The translations under genes and the position numbers were made by a program. 64,000 bases of DNA from Onthophagus taurus (Eukaryota > Arthropoda > Insecta > Coleoptera > Scarabaeidae), in contig NC_091968.1 of NCBI RefSeq assembly GCF_036711975.1, forward strand, positions 6,014,001 through 6,078,000. Reading direction: 5' to 3'. The notes beneath the pieces are model-generated. The model did not search any database and was not told the origin of the DNA. It was given only the letters and a program-made list of their open reading frames with translations. Position 1 is the stretch's first letter; every line of letters starts with the position of its first letter. Shown one piece after another: positions 21,801 through 33,097 of this stretch.

Positions 21801-23370
21801 AAGAAGATACGATTTTTTGAAATCTTATTCATTTTAGGTTAAATAAAAAATTCTTACTTCACTTTTTAATTTTTATCTCTAGAAATTTATAATTAAAAGT
21901 ATTTAACTTTATATGCCGTCTTGAAGAGAAGGGTTTCAGCTTCCATTTAATGTATAAATCGTTTCATAACTCTTAAAAATAAGGACAACACGATTTTTTA
22001 AAAATCTTGAATTTTTTACTAGTTTTAGGTTAAGTTAAAAATTGTTACTTCACTTTTTAATTTTTATCTCAAGATTTTTATAACCAAAAGTAATTAGGTT
22101 TATACACGATCTTGAAGAGGAAGATTTCAGCTTCAATTTGAAGTATAAATCGTTTCATAACTCTTAAAAATAACGTCAAGACGTTTTTTTGAAAATCCTT
22201 AATTCTTATTCATTTTAGGTTAAGTTGAAAATTGTTACTTCACTTTTTAATTTTTATCTCAAGATTTTTATAACCAAAAGTAATTAAGTTTATACACGAT
22301 CTTGAAGAGGAAGATTTCAGCTTCAATTTGAAGTATAAATCGTTTCATAATTTCTAAAAATAAGATTAAGACGATTTTCTGAAAATCCTGAATTTTTATT
22401 CCTTTTAGGTTTAGTTGAAAACTGTGACTTCACTTTTTAACTTTTATCTCAAGATTTCTATAATGAAAAGTATTAAAGTTTATATATGGTCTTGAAGAGG
22501 AAGGTTTCAGCTTCAATTTGAAGTATAAATTGTTTCATAACTCCGAAAAATAAGGACAATACGATTTTTTGAAAATATTGAATTTTTACTCGTTTTAGGT
22601 TAAGTTAAAAATTGTTTCTCCACTTTTTAACTTTTATCTCAAGATTTTTATTACAAAAGAAATTAAGTTTATACACGGTCTTGAAGAGGAAGATTTCAGC
22701 TTCAATTTGAAGTATAAATCGTTTCATAATTCCTAAAAATAAGGACAATACGATTTTTTGAAAATCTTGAATTTTTATTCGTTTTAGGTTAAGTTAAAAA
22801 TTGTTACTTCACTTTTTCACATTTATCTCCAGATTTCCATAATGAACAGTATTAAAGATTATACACGGTCTTGAAGAGGAAGGTTTCAGCTTCAGTTTGA
22901 AGTATAAATCGTTTCATAATTTCTAAAAATAAGATCAAGACGTTTTTTTGAAAATCCTTAATTCTTATTCATTTTAGGTTAAGTTGAAAATTGTTTCTTC
23001 ACTTTTTAACTTTTATCTCAAGATTTTTATAACCAAAAGTAATTAAGTTTATACGCGGTCTTGAAGAGGAAGATTTCAGCTTCAATTTGAAGTATAAATC
23101 GTTTCATAATTCCTAAAAATAAGGACAATACGATTTTTTGAAGATCTTGAATTTTTATTCGTTTTAGGTTAAGTTAAAAATTGTTTCTTCACTTTTTAAC
23201 TTTTATCTCAAGATTTTTATAACCAAAAGTAATTAAGTTTATACGCGGTCTTGAAGAGGAAGATTTCAGCTTCAATTTGAAGTATAAATCGTTTCATAAC
23301 TCCTAAAAATAAGGTTAATGCGATTTTTTGAAAATCTTGAATTTTTAACATCTTTCGATTTATGTTAAAA
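18900..23370 (+). repeat. Satellite A, array 2
   Basis: The same 190-bp monomer and orientation as in the cyclase intron, about 22 copies, filling the space between the cyclase promoter and the next protease gene. A diagnostic monomer variant (ATAATGAAAAGTATTAAAGT ... ATAAATTGTTTCATAAC) recurs at about 19.70, 20.46 and 22.46 kb. The first step is 760 bp, a four-monomer higher-order repeat. About 350 bp of unrelated AT-rich DNA interrupts it near 21.06-21.41 kb. Confidence 0.95.
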
Positions 23371-23770
23371 ATAGTTAGTTTTTAATTTTTATTAGTTGGA
23401 AAACAATATTTTCTTGAATACGGTTTTCTAGGAAATATAAAAAATTAATTCCAATTCTAATGAATACAAAATTTTTCGAAAATTATCCATGTCCCTTCAT
23501 GACTAATGACGAAAAATTTTAGACGACTGATAACAACGCACATATTAAACAATTTTAAATAATACAATGTTTACGAAAATATAAGAAATTGACGTTGAAG
23601 GCTTGGTGCTTTAGTTATTTAAGAAATTTCTACGACCGCACTTTATTCTAAAAAATAACATGAAAAAATAAAATAATGATTATTCCAATGCCACGTGTCA
23701 CGACCAACTGGAATAACTTCGCTTAAGTTTTACTTTTCAGTAAAACTCGAAAGTTATAAACGTGTTGGTC

Positions 23771-26700
23771 ATGTCTAAACAATTTTCCTTTGACTCATTT
23801 TTCAACATTTTAATCGTAACCATAATTATTTTTCCGAATCAAACCGAAATGGTTCATCATCGCAACGGGAAATTTATAAAAAATCAAAAAGATAATAACC
23901 AATGCGGCCATCCCATTGGCATGGTTTCAGGAAAAATAGTTGGTGGTTACGATGTTGGGTATTATAAATATCCATGGTTTGTTGCGTTGTATAAATATGG
24001 CATGCCTTATTGTGGAGCTACCTTAGTTACAAAAAAAAGTATTGTTACTGCTGCACATTGTTATCAGCAATATGTACAAAACTCGTAAGTTATTTACTTT
24101 TTTATGTTTTATCAATTCATAGAAATTTATTTGAGTTAAGTTTTTCTTGAAACCACTTTGAATTTTAAGGAAAGGAATTGAAAATGAATACGATTTAAAA
24201 ATGGGAACATACAATATTTGTAACACCCATGAACACGAATTAAAAACATATCGGGCCCGAAAAGTTTACATCCACGAAAGATACGCGAAAGAAGATCCCT
24301 ATTTTGATATAGCCTTAATCGTTTTGAAGGAAAATGTTAAATTCGAACCAGCTTGTCTTCCTAGCAAACGTAACAATAAAATTAATTCATTAATAAATTA
24401 ATTACTTAAATTTATATATATGTTAAGCTTATGGAAGTAAAAGTAGACCGAAAGAAGCCATCATAGCTGGATATGGTGTTTTAAAGTTTCATGATATCAA
24501 AGTCTCTTGTGTTATGAGGGAGGCAAGGATTCGAATTTATTCTGATAAAGATTGCAAAAAGATGTTGCATAAAGCTGATCCTGAAGTTGAGAATTTTGTA
24601 AATGCTTTTTGTGCTGGTTATTTAGAAGGAGGTGTTGATGCTTGTCAGGTAAAAAGAAATGTTTTATAATTTTATTTCTATCTTGCATTATAACTAACAT
24701 GCACTTAATATGTTCTTAATGCCAAATAATATACAGGGTTTCCCAAAACTCCCGGGACGGAGTTATAAGTTTTGAACGAGTAAAGAAAAATATTTGAAAA
24801 TTTGAAGAGTCATAAAAACTACATTCTTAGATAGTTTAGAACTTCCGTGCAAAGTGGAGTTTTTTAGGGGATGACCACCCCTACATTATTAAATAGCAAT
24901 CCCTATCGAGTTTTACCTTATTTTAAAGGTAATGGAAAAAGAAACACAGCCCCATAACCCAAAACCCTATATCTTAATTCTGTCAAGAATTATGAGGGGT
25001 TAACTACCAAATATAGGTAAAAAAATAGTGCATCCTGTGCTACCTGTATTAACAATGTGTTTACAAATGTCACCAATCTTCAAATTGAAACGTGAATGGT
25101 CAACTAACTCACTTGATCGCTACCTCAAAAACTTAAATGTGACAAATGTAAATTCTTTTTTCTTCAGACCAATAACAACAACAGAAATAATAACAACAGT
25201 TGGTCAAATTAAGAACAGCGACACAGCTGACACATATGGCTTAACAAACAATATAATATAGTCAGTAATAGAACAGTGTGCGGTCAATCTTAATATTATC
25301 TCAATAAATGTGTCAGCGATGGAATTTTTCCTTCAGAGTTCAAGACAGCGAGTGTCCTGCCATTATATAAGAAGGGTGATAAAAAGGACTAAAACAATTA
25401 TAGACCTATATCAATTTTGCCCGTTATCTCCAAGATATTTGAAAGATTAATAGCAAGAAGGTTGGTGGAATACTTTAAGACCAATAAATATTTTGCGACC
25501 AGTCAGTGAAGTAATTGCCTTTATAACGAAAGCACACGATGAGCAAAATGTGGTTCAGATCGACCTGCTGGACCTCAGCAAGGCATTCGATACCATCAGC
25601 CACTCCATTTTCCTGAGTAAACTTCAGTTTTATGGTATTAGAGGTCTACAACTAAATTTAATAAGATCTTGTTTGATGGACGGACAGCAATATGTTGAGT
25701 ATAATGGTAATAGATCGTCTAGTGTAAAAATCAAACATGGTGTTCCTCAGGGGTATGTTCTTGGACCTCTCCTGTTTATTATATATATTAATGATCTGCC
25801 TTGCAACATTATTGAAGAGACATATTTATATGCTGACGATACATCCATCGTATTAAAAGACACTACAAAGGATAACTTGATGGCTAAATCACAAGAAGCA
25901 ATATTGTCCACTCAAGAATGGTTCAGCAATAATCTGCTCAAACTGAACAGTGAAAAAGCAGAACATATAGTGTTGGAGACCACTCGACGTGGGAGGGAAT
26001 CTACAACAGTAAAATTTCTGGGTATGCATCTAGACAGCGGAATGATGTGGGAAGTGCACTTGAAGCATCTGAGGACTAGGCTGACTTCTGCTATCTTTAC
26101 AATACGAAGACTAAAACAAGTAGCCACCAGGCAGCCAGGTTGTCATACTTTGCATCATTTCACTCGGTGGCGTCGTATGGTGTTCTTTTCTGGGGCAGTG
26201 CTGTGTGGGCTGCGAACAGACGAAAGTTATAAGAACTACTTTAAATATGAGAATATACTTACCTTACCAAGCATATATATACTTACGGCATTGCTGCATG
26301 TTCATGATAACAGAGACAGTTTTCCCTCCAATGGTGGTACCCATAGCTATCTGACAAGATCACGACACCAATACCAGGTACCGTACCACAGAATTGCATC
26401 AACGCAAAAGTATGTGGGTTACTGGGGTCCAAAACTCTACAACGAACTACCACCGCAGCTGACTGCGCTGTCTAGGCAACGGTTTAAAAGGAAAATAAAA
26501 GAATATTTGATGGAGAACGTTTTCTATTCGTGCGAGGACTATCTCACGACAGTTCAGTCTCACAATTTTAATGCGTAATGTGTAGTGTGTAATTGTCATG
26601 AAATGTATATTTGTATTATTGATATTTTATTTTGTTTCATATGTATTCAATGACGTTTTGTAGTAATGGTTTATTACGACAATAAAAAATATATTATTAT

Positions 26701-29700
26701 TAAAATGAGAAAAAAGGTGTTTTCATGTTTTTTTGCACGTTTATTACGATTTTTATAACAAATGTTCAAATTGTCGACCTTCTTCGGTCTTACAATGACC
26801 CAAACGCTCATAAACCATCAGGAACATATCCGTAGTGATATTGGTGGTTTCTTCAAATATGAGATTTTCCAAATCATTTATTTATTCTGGTTTTGTTGCA
26901 TAAACTCTACTTTTCAAAAACCCCCAACAGAATAAATCGAGTGATGTTAGTAGATCAGAAGGAACGGTTTGGAAACGTGCCGCTTAAAAAGTCTCGGACT
27001 ACCCGACTAAAATGTGGAGGAGTACCATCTTGTTGGAACCACTTATTGTCAATACCATTAGAGCATACGGCACATACACTTGGAACCACTTGATTTTCTA
27101 ACAGTTGCAGATATCTGTCTCCGTCCAAATTTTCATTAATAAAAAATGGACCAATTACATTCTCTCCCATAATACGAGCCCATACATTAATTTTCTGTAA
27201 TCTCTGAGTATGATCTCCTCTTATTAAACATGGATTTTTGTCACTCCAATCACTAGGGAACCACCACTATCACTAGGGATATACTCCTGATGGTTCAAAA
27301 TTCCATTTATGAGCGTTTGGGTCATTGCGAGACCGAAGAAGGTCGACAATTTGAACATTTGTTATAATAAACGTAATAAACGTGCAAAAAAACATTTTAT
27401 TTTCCAATTTGGTAGTCAACCCGTCATAATTCTTGAAAGAATTAAGATATCGGGTTTTGGCTTATGGGGTTGTGTTTCTCTTTTAATTACCTTTAAAATA
27501 AGGTAAAACTCGACAGGGGTTGCTATTTAAAAATGTAAGGGTGGTCATCACCTAAAAAAACTCCACATTGCATGGAAGTTCTAAACTATCTAAGAATGTA
27601 GTTTTTATGACTCTTTATTGATCCCCAAATTTTCAAACTTTTTTCTTAACTCGTTCAAAACTTGTATATATAACCTGTAATCACACGAGTACTGTAATTA
27701 TGCTCTAGCCCACGTGTGATATACAGCATTTTATCTACGACTGCTAAAAATTACTAAAAAATCAATTTCTTTAAAAAAAGTCTATTTGACATTTATAAAA
27801 ATATTTTGAAATGATTGTTGACAATTTTAAATTGTCAGTTTCAACAACATGTTTACTCATCTGGAATAAGTGTTTTGAAATGTAAAAACATAACAATTAA
27901 TGTTTATAATAAATAGTATTGTTTCTCTGTAAGTAGATAGCACTTTTTCTTTTGTATTGTTGCTCGTTTCAATAAATTAACTCTGTTCTGATTAGGCTAA
28001 AAATGCGTTACGTAATGAAACCAGTGCTGTAATGAACTTCATTACGTAACTCAAATCACCTCAAATGAGTGCGGTAATGATGACTTATCCAAGCAGTCGT
28101 AGATAAAATATAATAAATGATTCGAAAGCTTATTTTATTCTGCATTCGAGAGTATAATTACTTTTATCACAACATTTGCAATTTAAGATTATTTTATATA
28201 TAAAAAAAAAATAGTAATAATTATTGTTTGTATCAAAATATTTTTACCTGTGAACAGTACAGAAATGGAATTTAAAATTATCTTCCTAATTATTGTTTGT
28301 ATCAAAATATTTTTCAAATAAGACTTGTTAAGAATTAAACAAGGAACAAATTTTGTTGGCACTATTTTTTAAAATTATCAATTTTATAATTTCCCTGTTA
28401 GAAACGGAATTCAAGATTATGTTCCTATTTATTGTTTGTATCAAAATATTTTTCAAATAAAACTTGTTAAGAATTAGAAAAAGAACAACTTTTGTTGGCA
28501 CTATTTTTTAAAATTATCAATTTTTTAATTTCCCTGTGAACAGTATAGAAATTGAATTCAAGATTATCTTCCTAATTATTGTTGATATCAAAATATTTTT
28601 CAAATAAAACTTGTTAAGAATTAAGAAAGGAACATCGTTCTCCGTTAAGTGTTGCGTCAAAAAAATGTGGGCCTATAAGTTTTCCTTCCACGATTCCGCA
28701 CCATACATTCAAACTCCAGCGATTTTCATGCTCTATCTGCCGCGTCCAATGTGGATTTTGCTCCGAACAATATTTATGCAAATTATAGTTATGCAAATTT
28801 ACACCACCTGCGCTATTGAAAGATGCTTCATCCGTCCATAGTATTTCTGATAAAAAATTTTCATTTTCACGAATCATACTTAACAGCCAATGACAATAAT
28901 TAAGTCTGTTATCATAATCGGCTTCTCTTAAGGCCTGATGTAAAATAATATGGTAGGGATGCGTATTATTCTCTTGAAGAATCTTATGCAGAGTTGTTTT
29001 CGGGATTTCCAGGTCGTCGGAAATATTTCTTGTGCTCAATGTGGGGTCGAATTGTACGTAGGCCAAAAGATTAATAATATTTTCCTCGATGCATGTTTTG
29101 CGAGTTCTTATAGGTGTCTGAATAGGTGCACATTACCATTTTCCCGTAATCGCCTAGCTAATCTTGAAAACACGTCTCGAGAAACTTGTCTTCTTTGTGG
29201 AAACTGCATTGCATATTCGCGTGATGCAATTACAGCATTTTCCAAACATTGAAAATAAATACGTAACATATCATACGCTTCTACGTTAGTAAAAGACATG
29301 ATTGTAAAACAAAATAAATGTAAGCGACAATTACTATTTGAATTAAGTTATGACAGTTGTCAAAGCCATGGTGTGTAATCTTACTACTATAAAAATTGAT
29401 AAAAATGTAGACCGAGATTTAGTACCCTCACAATCCACTGGATGACCTTGTAGACTGAATTTGTAGCAATCTGCATTATCTACACAAACAAAGTGCTTGT
29501 AACCATAGAAAACTTCTTTATGTGTAACATCAAACTCATTGTCAGAGGTGGTCAGAGGTGAAAGCAAACGTAACATTTTTGTATTGTCGTTTAGTGTGAT
29601 AATTGGTGATAACCCCGTTGCATAAGCAAATTTTCTTCCTTACGTTCTTTTGGCTTAGTGTTTTATATCCTTTAGTTAAGTATTTAAATAAGTTAGAGCC

Positions 29701-32439
29701 ACTTGATAAGTTTATCCGATAGATAAGTTGGCGCTCTTAGGTCCATTACTACCATCTTTTAGTTAAATTTATCTTATAGATAAACCCATCTACTAGCCAA
29801 TCAGAGCGCGTAAAATAGCCGTAACCGTGGTAATAATCCCTTAGATAGCTTAACCAGAAGATGGTAGTAACGAGCCTTAGCCAATGAGCAATATACATTA
29901 AAAATTATGAATATTATCTTGGAAAAACTTTAATTTCATATTTTTTCCTATTTATTTGGAAAATGCACTTGACCTCTTCAAAATAAAGGTAAAACCGGTA
30001 TAGAAATACCTATATTTAAATTTCGCGCTTTAATCTAATTAGTTCCCTCACAATCCCCTAGGGAGCGCTTGTACCAAAAAATAGTGGGGAAATGTCCTTC
30101 TATATACATAATATATATAAATTATTCTATGGTCAAAGCGCAATGTTTTCAACTAGTTACCATGGCTATGTGCTTTGTTTTTCTCGATAAGGTGATTAGA
30201 TCTGATTAAAGAAACCCGAATTTTTAACATTTACTTTTATAATTCGAGAACGGATGGCGGTATCGAGATGCGGCTTTCACTAATATTTAGCAAATTTTAT
30301 GGTGACTAAGAATCTGTGAAGTAAATAGTACCGTTCCATTTAACTTTTTTTCAAAAATCACAAAACTAAGTCAGCGCTGCAAATAACGCCCTCTAGCTTA
30401 TTAGTTTTAAACCAAACGGTCTTACTGAAAATATCTATTAATATAATTATTATAAATTTAAATTATTATTAAATATCTAATAACTTTACCTAGCGCCATT
30501 TTTGAAAATTATCAATTTTTTAATTTCCCTGTGAACAGTATACAGTGTGTCCCCGGATAAGTAAAATGACTCTTATAAAAGGTAAATTTTTTTCGATATT
30601 AATTGTCATTTTTTGCGGTTTAGTCCTGCTTGGTTAAGGACTAATTTTGAACATATTTTCAATTTTAAAAAAACAAGTGAGATTTGGCAGTGAAAGAAAT
30701 ACTCTTTTTGTTTCAAGTAAAGTACCTTTTCTGCTTACAGTACGTGAAAGTGTTACTAAGAAGTTTTGTTCAGAATGAAAAACTATGGCCATATGCAAAC
30801 TTTCGGAATGATCGGCCTACTTTGGTAAAAATCCATATCAAACAATTTTATTTCAAACAAAGACTGCTATGAAAAAACAAAATTGGTTTCTTGTCAATGT
30901 TAATCTGTCAAACTGTAATTTAGTAAACTTAAAGTATTTTTTAAATACAATGTTAACATTAGAGGAAAAGTTTACGTGATTCAGTGTTAAGGAACCGGGG
31001 AAAATGGATAAATATGGTTATTGCTTTATTTAGTGAAAAATTTCCAAATACTGGAATTAAAAGAAGTACTAGTTGGCGTTTAATCAAAAGATTTCTTACA
31101 GCAGGAAGTGTTCACTATAAGAAAAAAGAAAAACAATTATGATGAAACTGATTAACTGTTTTCTTTTGTGGGCGATTAAACACTTAATTTTTTGTGAACA
31201 TTTTAAGAACGGTTTGTTTATTTCTCCCGAACAATCTGCATCTCAAAACAAAAAATCGTAATAGAGTACTATTGATGAAAATAATAAACAGTGGCTTTTA
31301 TCAAATAACTCATTTTAAATAAAATTTCTTAGTAACATTTTAGCATAGTGTAAACAGGGAAGGTACTTTACCTGACACGCAAGGAGTTTTTGCTTCACTG
31401 TCAACACTCACTTGTTTCCTAAAACTTGAAAATATGTTCAAAATTAGTCTTTAACCAAGCAGGGCTAAACCTCAAAAAATGACCCTTTTATAAGAGTCGT
31501 TTGACCCATCCGGGGACACACTGTAGAAATGGAATTCAAGATTATCTTCCTAATTATTGTTTGTATCAAATTATTTTTCAAATAAAACTCCTCCACAATG
31601 GAAATTGGCACTTTGACGTCTTCTGTTAGATCATGCTCGATGAAAATCAAACTCCTGCAGCCATCCATTCTACCTAAGAAGTTATGGCTTAACTTTTCTG
31701 TTCTGGCTCACTCTGTTTCCTAAAACAGTATATCCAAGATAATTTTAAATTTTGACACTCCTTTCAATTATTTCTTTCAAATGCTAATCAAATACATATC
31801 AAATATGTGCTCGTCATTAATGCTAAATGTTGCTCTAACTTGGCGTTGGCATGTAAAGTTTGCGAAAAGATGCAAATAACATTTTACCAGCTTATCTCAC
31901 CATCACACAACGTCAAGTATGTAAATTGTTAAATTAAAATTTATTGTTCCTTTTTTTAAGGGTGATAGTGGAGGTCCTTTAATGGTTCTTGAATCAGGAA
32001 GTAGATTTGTACTTTTAGGTAATAAATTATGCAACGGAGTCTTTTTCCTGAGTCTTATCCAATTTTTTTTTAAGGTTTAACATCTTTCGGTTATAAATGT
32101 GCCGATAAAGACCTTTTAGGCATTTACACAGATGTTTCAAAATATTTAGATTGGATTAATGAGAAAACTAACGCTCCTATAACTGATGAAAATCCTCCAG
32201 GACCAGGAGACGATGGTGATGATGATGGTGACGATGATGATGAAAGCGATGATGGTGAAGATAATGATGAAAATGATGACGATGAAGATGATGATGGGGA
32301 GAAGAAAAGGGAGCCCAGAAAAGGAGAAGGAAATGAAAGTCATAAGAAAAATCGTTCGGATAAGAAAAAGTCAATGCGCACGAAAACTGTCTTTGAAATA
32401 AGGAAAATGAACAAGAAATTAAATAAAATTGAATTTTGA
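23771..32439 (+). CDS. Trypsin-like serine protease with an Asp-rich C-terminal tail (5 exons, 385 aa)
   Basis: Exons 23771-24084, 24170-24369, 24428-24648, 31961-32018 and 32075-32439 join in frame. The first ATG is followed by a hydrophobic signal segment (Ile-Leu-Ile-Val-Thr-Ile-Ile-Ile-Phe). After a short propeptide, Gly-Lys/Ile-Val-Gly-Gly is a trypsin-type activation site. The triad is intact: His in Thr-Ala-Ala-His-Cys, Asp in Phe-Asp-Ile-Ala-Leu, Ser in Gly-Asp-Ser-Gly-Gly-Pro. Asp at 189 (Asp-Ala-Cys-Gln) predicts cleavage after Lys/Arg. After the domain comes a run of about 40 mostly Asp/Glu residues from GAT-type microsatellite code, then a basic tail. Intron 3 is 7.3 kb and packed with transposons; it splits the gene just before the catalytic Ser. 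AATAAA follows the stop. Secretion is inferred; the physiological substrate is unknown. Confidence 0.88.
25028..26578 (+). pseudogene. LINE reverse transcriptase, broken (family C)
   Basis: Frame 1 (25028-25261) holds the pre-RT region. A decayed middle has Asn-Tyr-Arg-Pro-Ile-Ser-Ile-Leu-Pro. The frame at 25493-26578 carries Leu-Asp-Leu-Ser-Lys-Ala-Phe-Asp, Gly-Val-Pro-Gln-Gly, Tyr-Ala-Asp-Asp (intact catalytic pair) and a C-terminal Thr-His-Ser-Tyr-Leu-Thr-Arg domain seen in jockey/CR1-type elements. Near 26140-26210 the open frame reads nonsense, while the next frame gives a Ser-Tyr-Gly-Val-Leu-Phe-Trp-Gly-like sequence, so two compensating shifts plus a deletion hide in the long ORF. Confidence 0.85.
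25028..26702 (+). mobile_element. LINE (family C), 5'-truncated, inside the mariner left arm
   Basis: It interrupts the left inverted arm of the mariner element (symmetry stops near 25025 and resumes at 26703). The 3' end is a short TATTATTATTA tail. Coding remnants are described separately. Confidence 0.75.
26730..27240 (-). pseudogene. Mariner transposase, C-terminal half
   Basis: The - strand reads Gly-Pro-Phe-Phe-Ile, then Phe-Gln-Gln-Asp-Gly-Thr-Pro-Pro-His-Phe (second catalytic Asp), a Pro-Ser-Asp-Leu-Leu-Thr-Ser-Leu-Asp-Leu-Phe-Cys-Trp-Gly block around the third Asp, and Arg-Gln-Phe-Glu-His-Leu at the end, with one internal stop. The N-terminal half is missing. It belongs to the mariner whose arms flank it. 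Confidence 0.75.
27727..28112. mobile_element. MITE with 18-bp inverted repeats
   Basis: ATTTTATCTACGACTGCT at the left is repeated in complement at the right end (about 28094-28112), enclosing 350 bp of non-coding DNA with a further small palindrome around GCGTTACGTAATGAA. Target duplication not clear. Confidence 0.5.
28222..28632 (+). repeat. Tandem repeat C, about 145-bp unit (first part)
   Basis: The phrase TTGTTTGTATCAAAATATTT recurs at about 28226, 28294, 28433 and 28580, giving units of 139-147 bp plus one short one. The array is interrupted by a mariner fragment and a TA-flanked element and resumes at 30487-30542 and 31526-31590, where the same phrases (CCCTGTGAACAGTA, GGAATTCAAGATTATCTTCC) continue. 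Confidence 0.8.
28632..29299 (-). pseudogene. Tc1/mariner transposase fragment
   Basis: ATG at 29299 opens Met-Ser-Phe-Thr-Asn-Val-Glu-Ala-Tyr-Asp, a helix-turn-helix N-terminus. After a frameshift near 29110 the frame continues through Leu-Glu-Ile-Pro-Lys-Thr-Thr-Leu-His (second HTH) to Leu-Trp-Thr-Asp-Glu-Ala-Ser-Phe (first catalytic Asp) and Ser-Leu-Asn-Val-Trp-Cys-Gly-Ile. It stops abruptly at the repeat-C junction, so the second and third Asp are missing. It is related to, but distinct from, the copies at 6.8 and 46.1 kb. Confidence 0.8.
29340..29736. other. Non-coding DNA in the protease intron
   Basis: Between the mariner fragment and a Harbinger-like MITE. A phrase CCCTCACAATCC at about 29420 recurs in the same orientation at about 30045. 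No gene or repeat family recognised. Confidence 0.3.
29740..29876. mobile_element. PIF/Harbinger-like MITE, 137 bp
   Basis: Ends GGTCCATTACTACCATCTT and, in complement, GGCTCGTTACTACCATCTT; TTA on both sides (29737-29739, 29877-29879). A 3-bp TTA duplication with GG-starting ends is the PIF/Harbinger signature. No coding capacity. Confidence 0.7.
29880..30486. other. Non-coding DNA in the protease intron
   Basis: AT-rich intronic sequence without an open frame, ending where repeat C resumes at 30487. Nothing recognised. Confidence 0.3.
30543..31523 (+). mobile_element. TA-flanked mariner/Tc-type element, 981 bp
   Basis: TA (30541-30542 and 31524-31525) flanks ends CAGTGTGTCCCCGGATAAG and complement CAGTGTGTCCCCGGATGGG. 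The inverted repeats, about 190 bp with gaps, run inward through ACTCTTATAAAAGG. The centre (about 30950-31140) codes in pieces for Met-Leu-Thr-Leu-Glu-Glu-Lys and Leu-Phe-Ser-Glu-Lys-Phe-Pro-Asn-Thr-Gly, the N-terminal helix-turn-helix of a Tc1/mariner transposase. It splits a unit of tandem repeat C. Confidence 0.8.
31591..31950. other. Intronic DNA before protease exon 4
   Basis: It contains a short - strand coding-like patch (about 31600-31700) that I could not assign. The polypyrimidine tract and AG at 31951-31960 form the acceptor of exon 4. Confidence 0.3.
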
Positions 32440-33097
32440 AAAATAAAAATTGAATAAATAGCTCGATATTAAAAAAATAACTCTTAATAAATAAATAATA
32501 AGTAGAAAATAGCAAAGAAATTGATTTATTATTCTTCAAATTCCTTCACTTAAAGAAATTCTACATCAAAAAAATATTTTGTACTAAAACGCTTATTTTT
32601 ATTTAAAATTAAACATTGTAAACTGATTACTTTTGTTGTTATCTTTTAAAAGCGACTATATGTATATAAGTAAAACATTTACAAAACCCATAACCTACAC
32701 AAATAACAAAAATGTCCAAGCAAAAACAATTTGAAAAATCTTAAAAGCATTAACATTAAACGATTCTTATCAAGGTAAAATTTCGTAACAAAAGAAATTA
32801 CTTTATATTATAAAACACAACTTGTTAAAAGTATGATTGAATTCAAAGAAAATTGATTGTTGTTTTTCATTCTTGTACTTATTGAGTTTTATGACGCCCC
32901 ATTTAAAAGAAAACGTAAAACGTAAATTATAAAAAGACGTACATTGTTATAGAAAAGGACTCATCGAAGTAGAAACGCAAAATATGCAGAGATTCTCGAG
33001 TTACGTACGATGTGGAGAAATGTTAGGAATCCCACGACACAACCTTTAAATACTGTTTTCCAGGTGATTCGAAACCATACTAGTCTGGGCTTTTAGA
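32440..33097. other. Intergenic DNA between two protease genes
   Basis: An AATAAA near 32451 serves the upstream gene. A TTTAAATA near 33048, about 50 bp before the next ATG, could be a TATA element. The rest is AT-rich without features. Confidence 0.35.

Larger units (their letters stand above)
24734..27677. mobile_element. Mariner-type element with about 400-bp inverted repeats, split by a LINE
   Basis: TA sites (24732-24733; 27678-27679) flank ends that are inverted copies over about 290 bp (24734-25025 against 27405-27677). The symmetry continues past the LINE: 26703-26815 is an inverted copy of 27305-27400, both coding for the end of a mariner transposase (Thr-Glu-Glu-Gly-Arg-Gln-Phe-Glu-His-Leu). 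The arms therefore contain transposase 3' code in both orientations. It lies in intron 3 of the protease gene. Confidence 0.75.

Noticed and set aside
12030-23370. Regular spaced repeats that could suggest a CRISPR-like array
   Set aside because: The repeated part is the whole 190-bp unit with no unique spacers; this is satellite DNA in an animal genome.
31600-31700. Coding-like patch on the - strand in the protease intron
   Set aside because: About 35 readable residues without any recognised motif; not enough to call a gene.
24649-31960. Splitting the 23.8-kb protease into two separate partial genes
   Set aside because: Phases match across the long intron, the donor sits after Asp-Ala-Cys-Gln exactly as in the 49.3-kb paralogue, and the next exon opens with Gly-Asp-Ser-Gly-Gly.
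32177-32539. Long - strand ORF rich in His and Leu
   Set aside because: It is the antisense shadow of the Asp-rich protease tail; GAT repeats read backwards as His and Ile/Ser codons.
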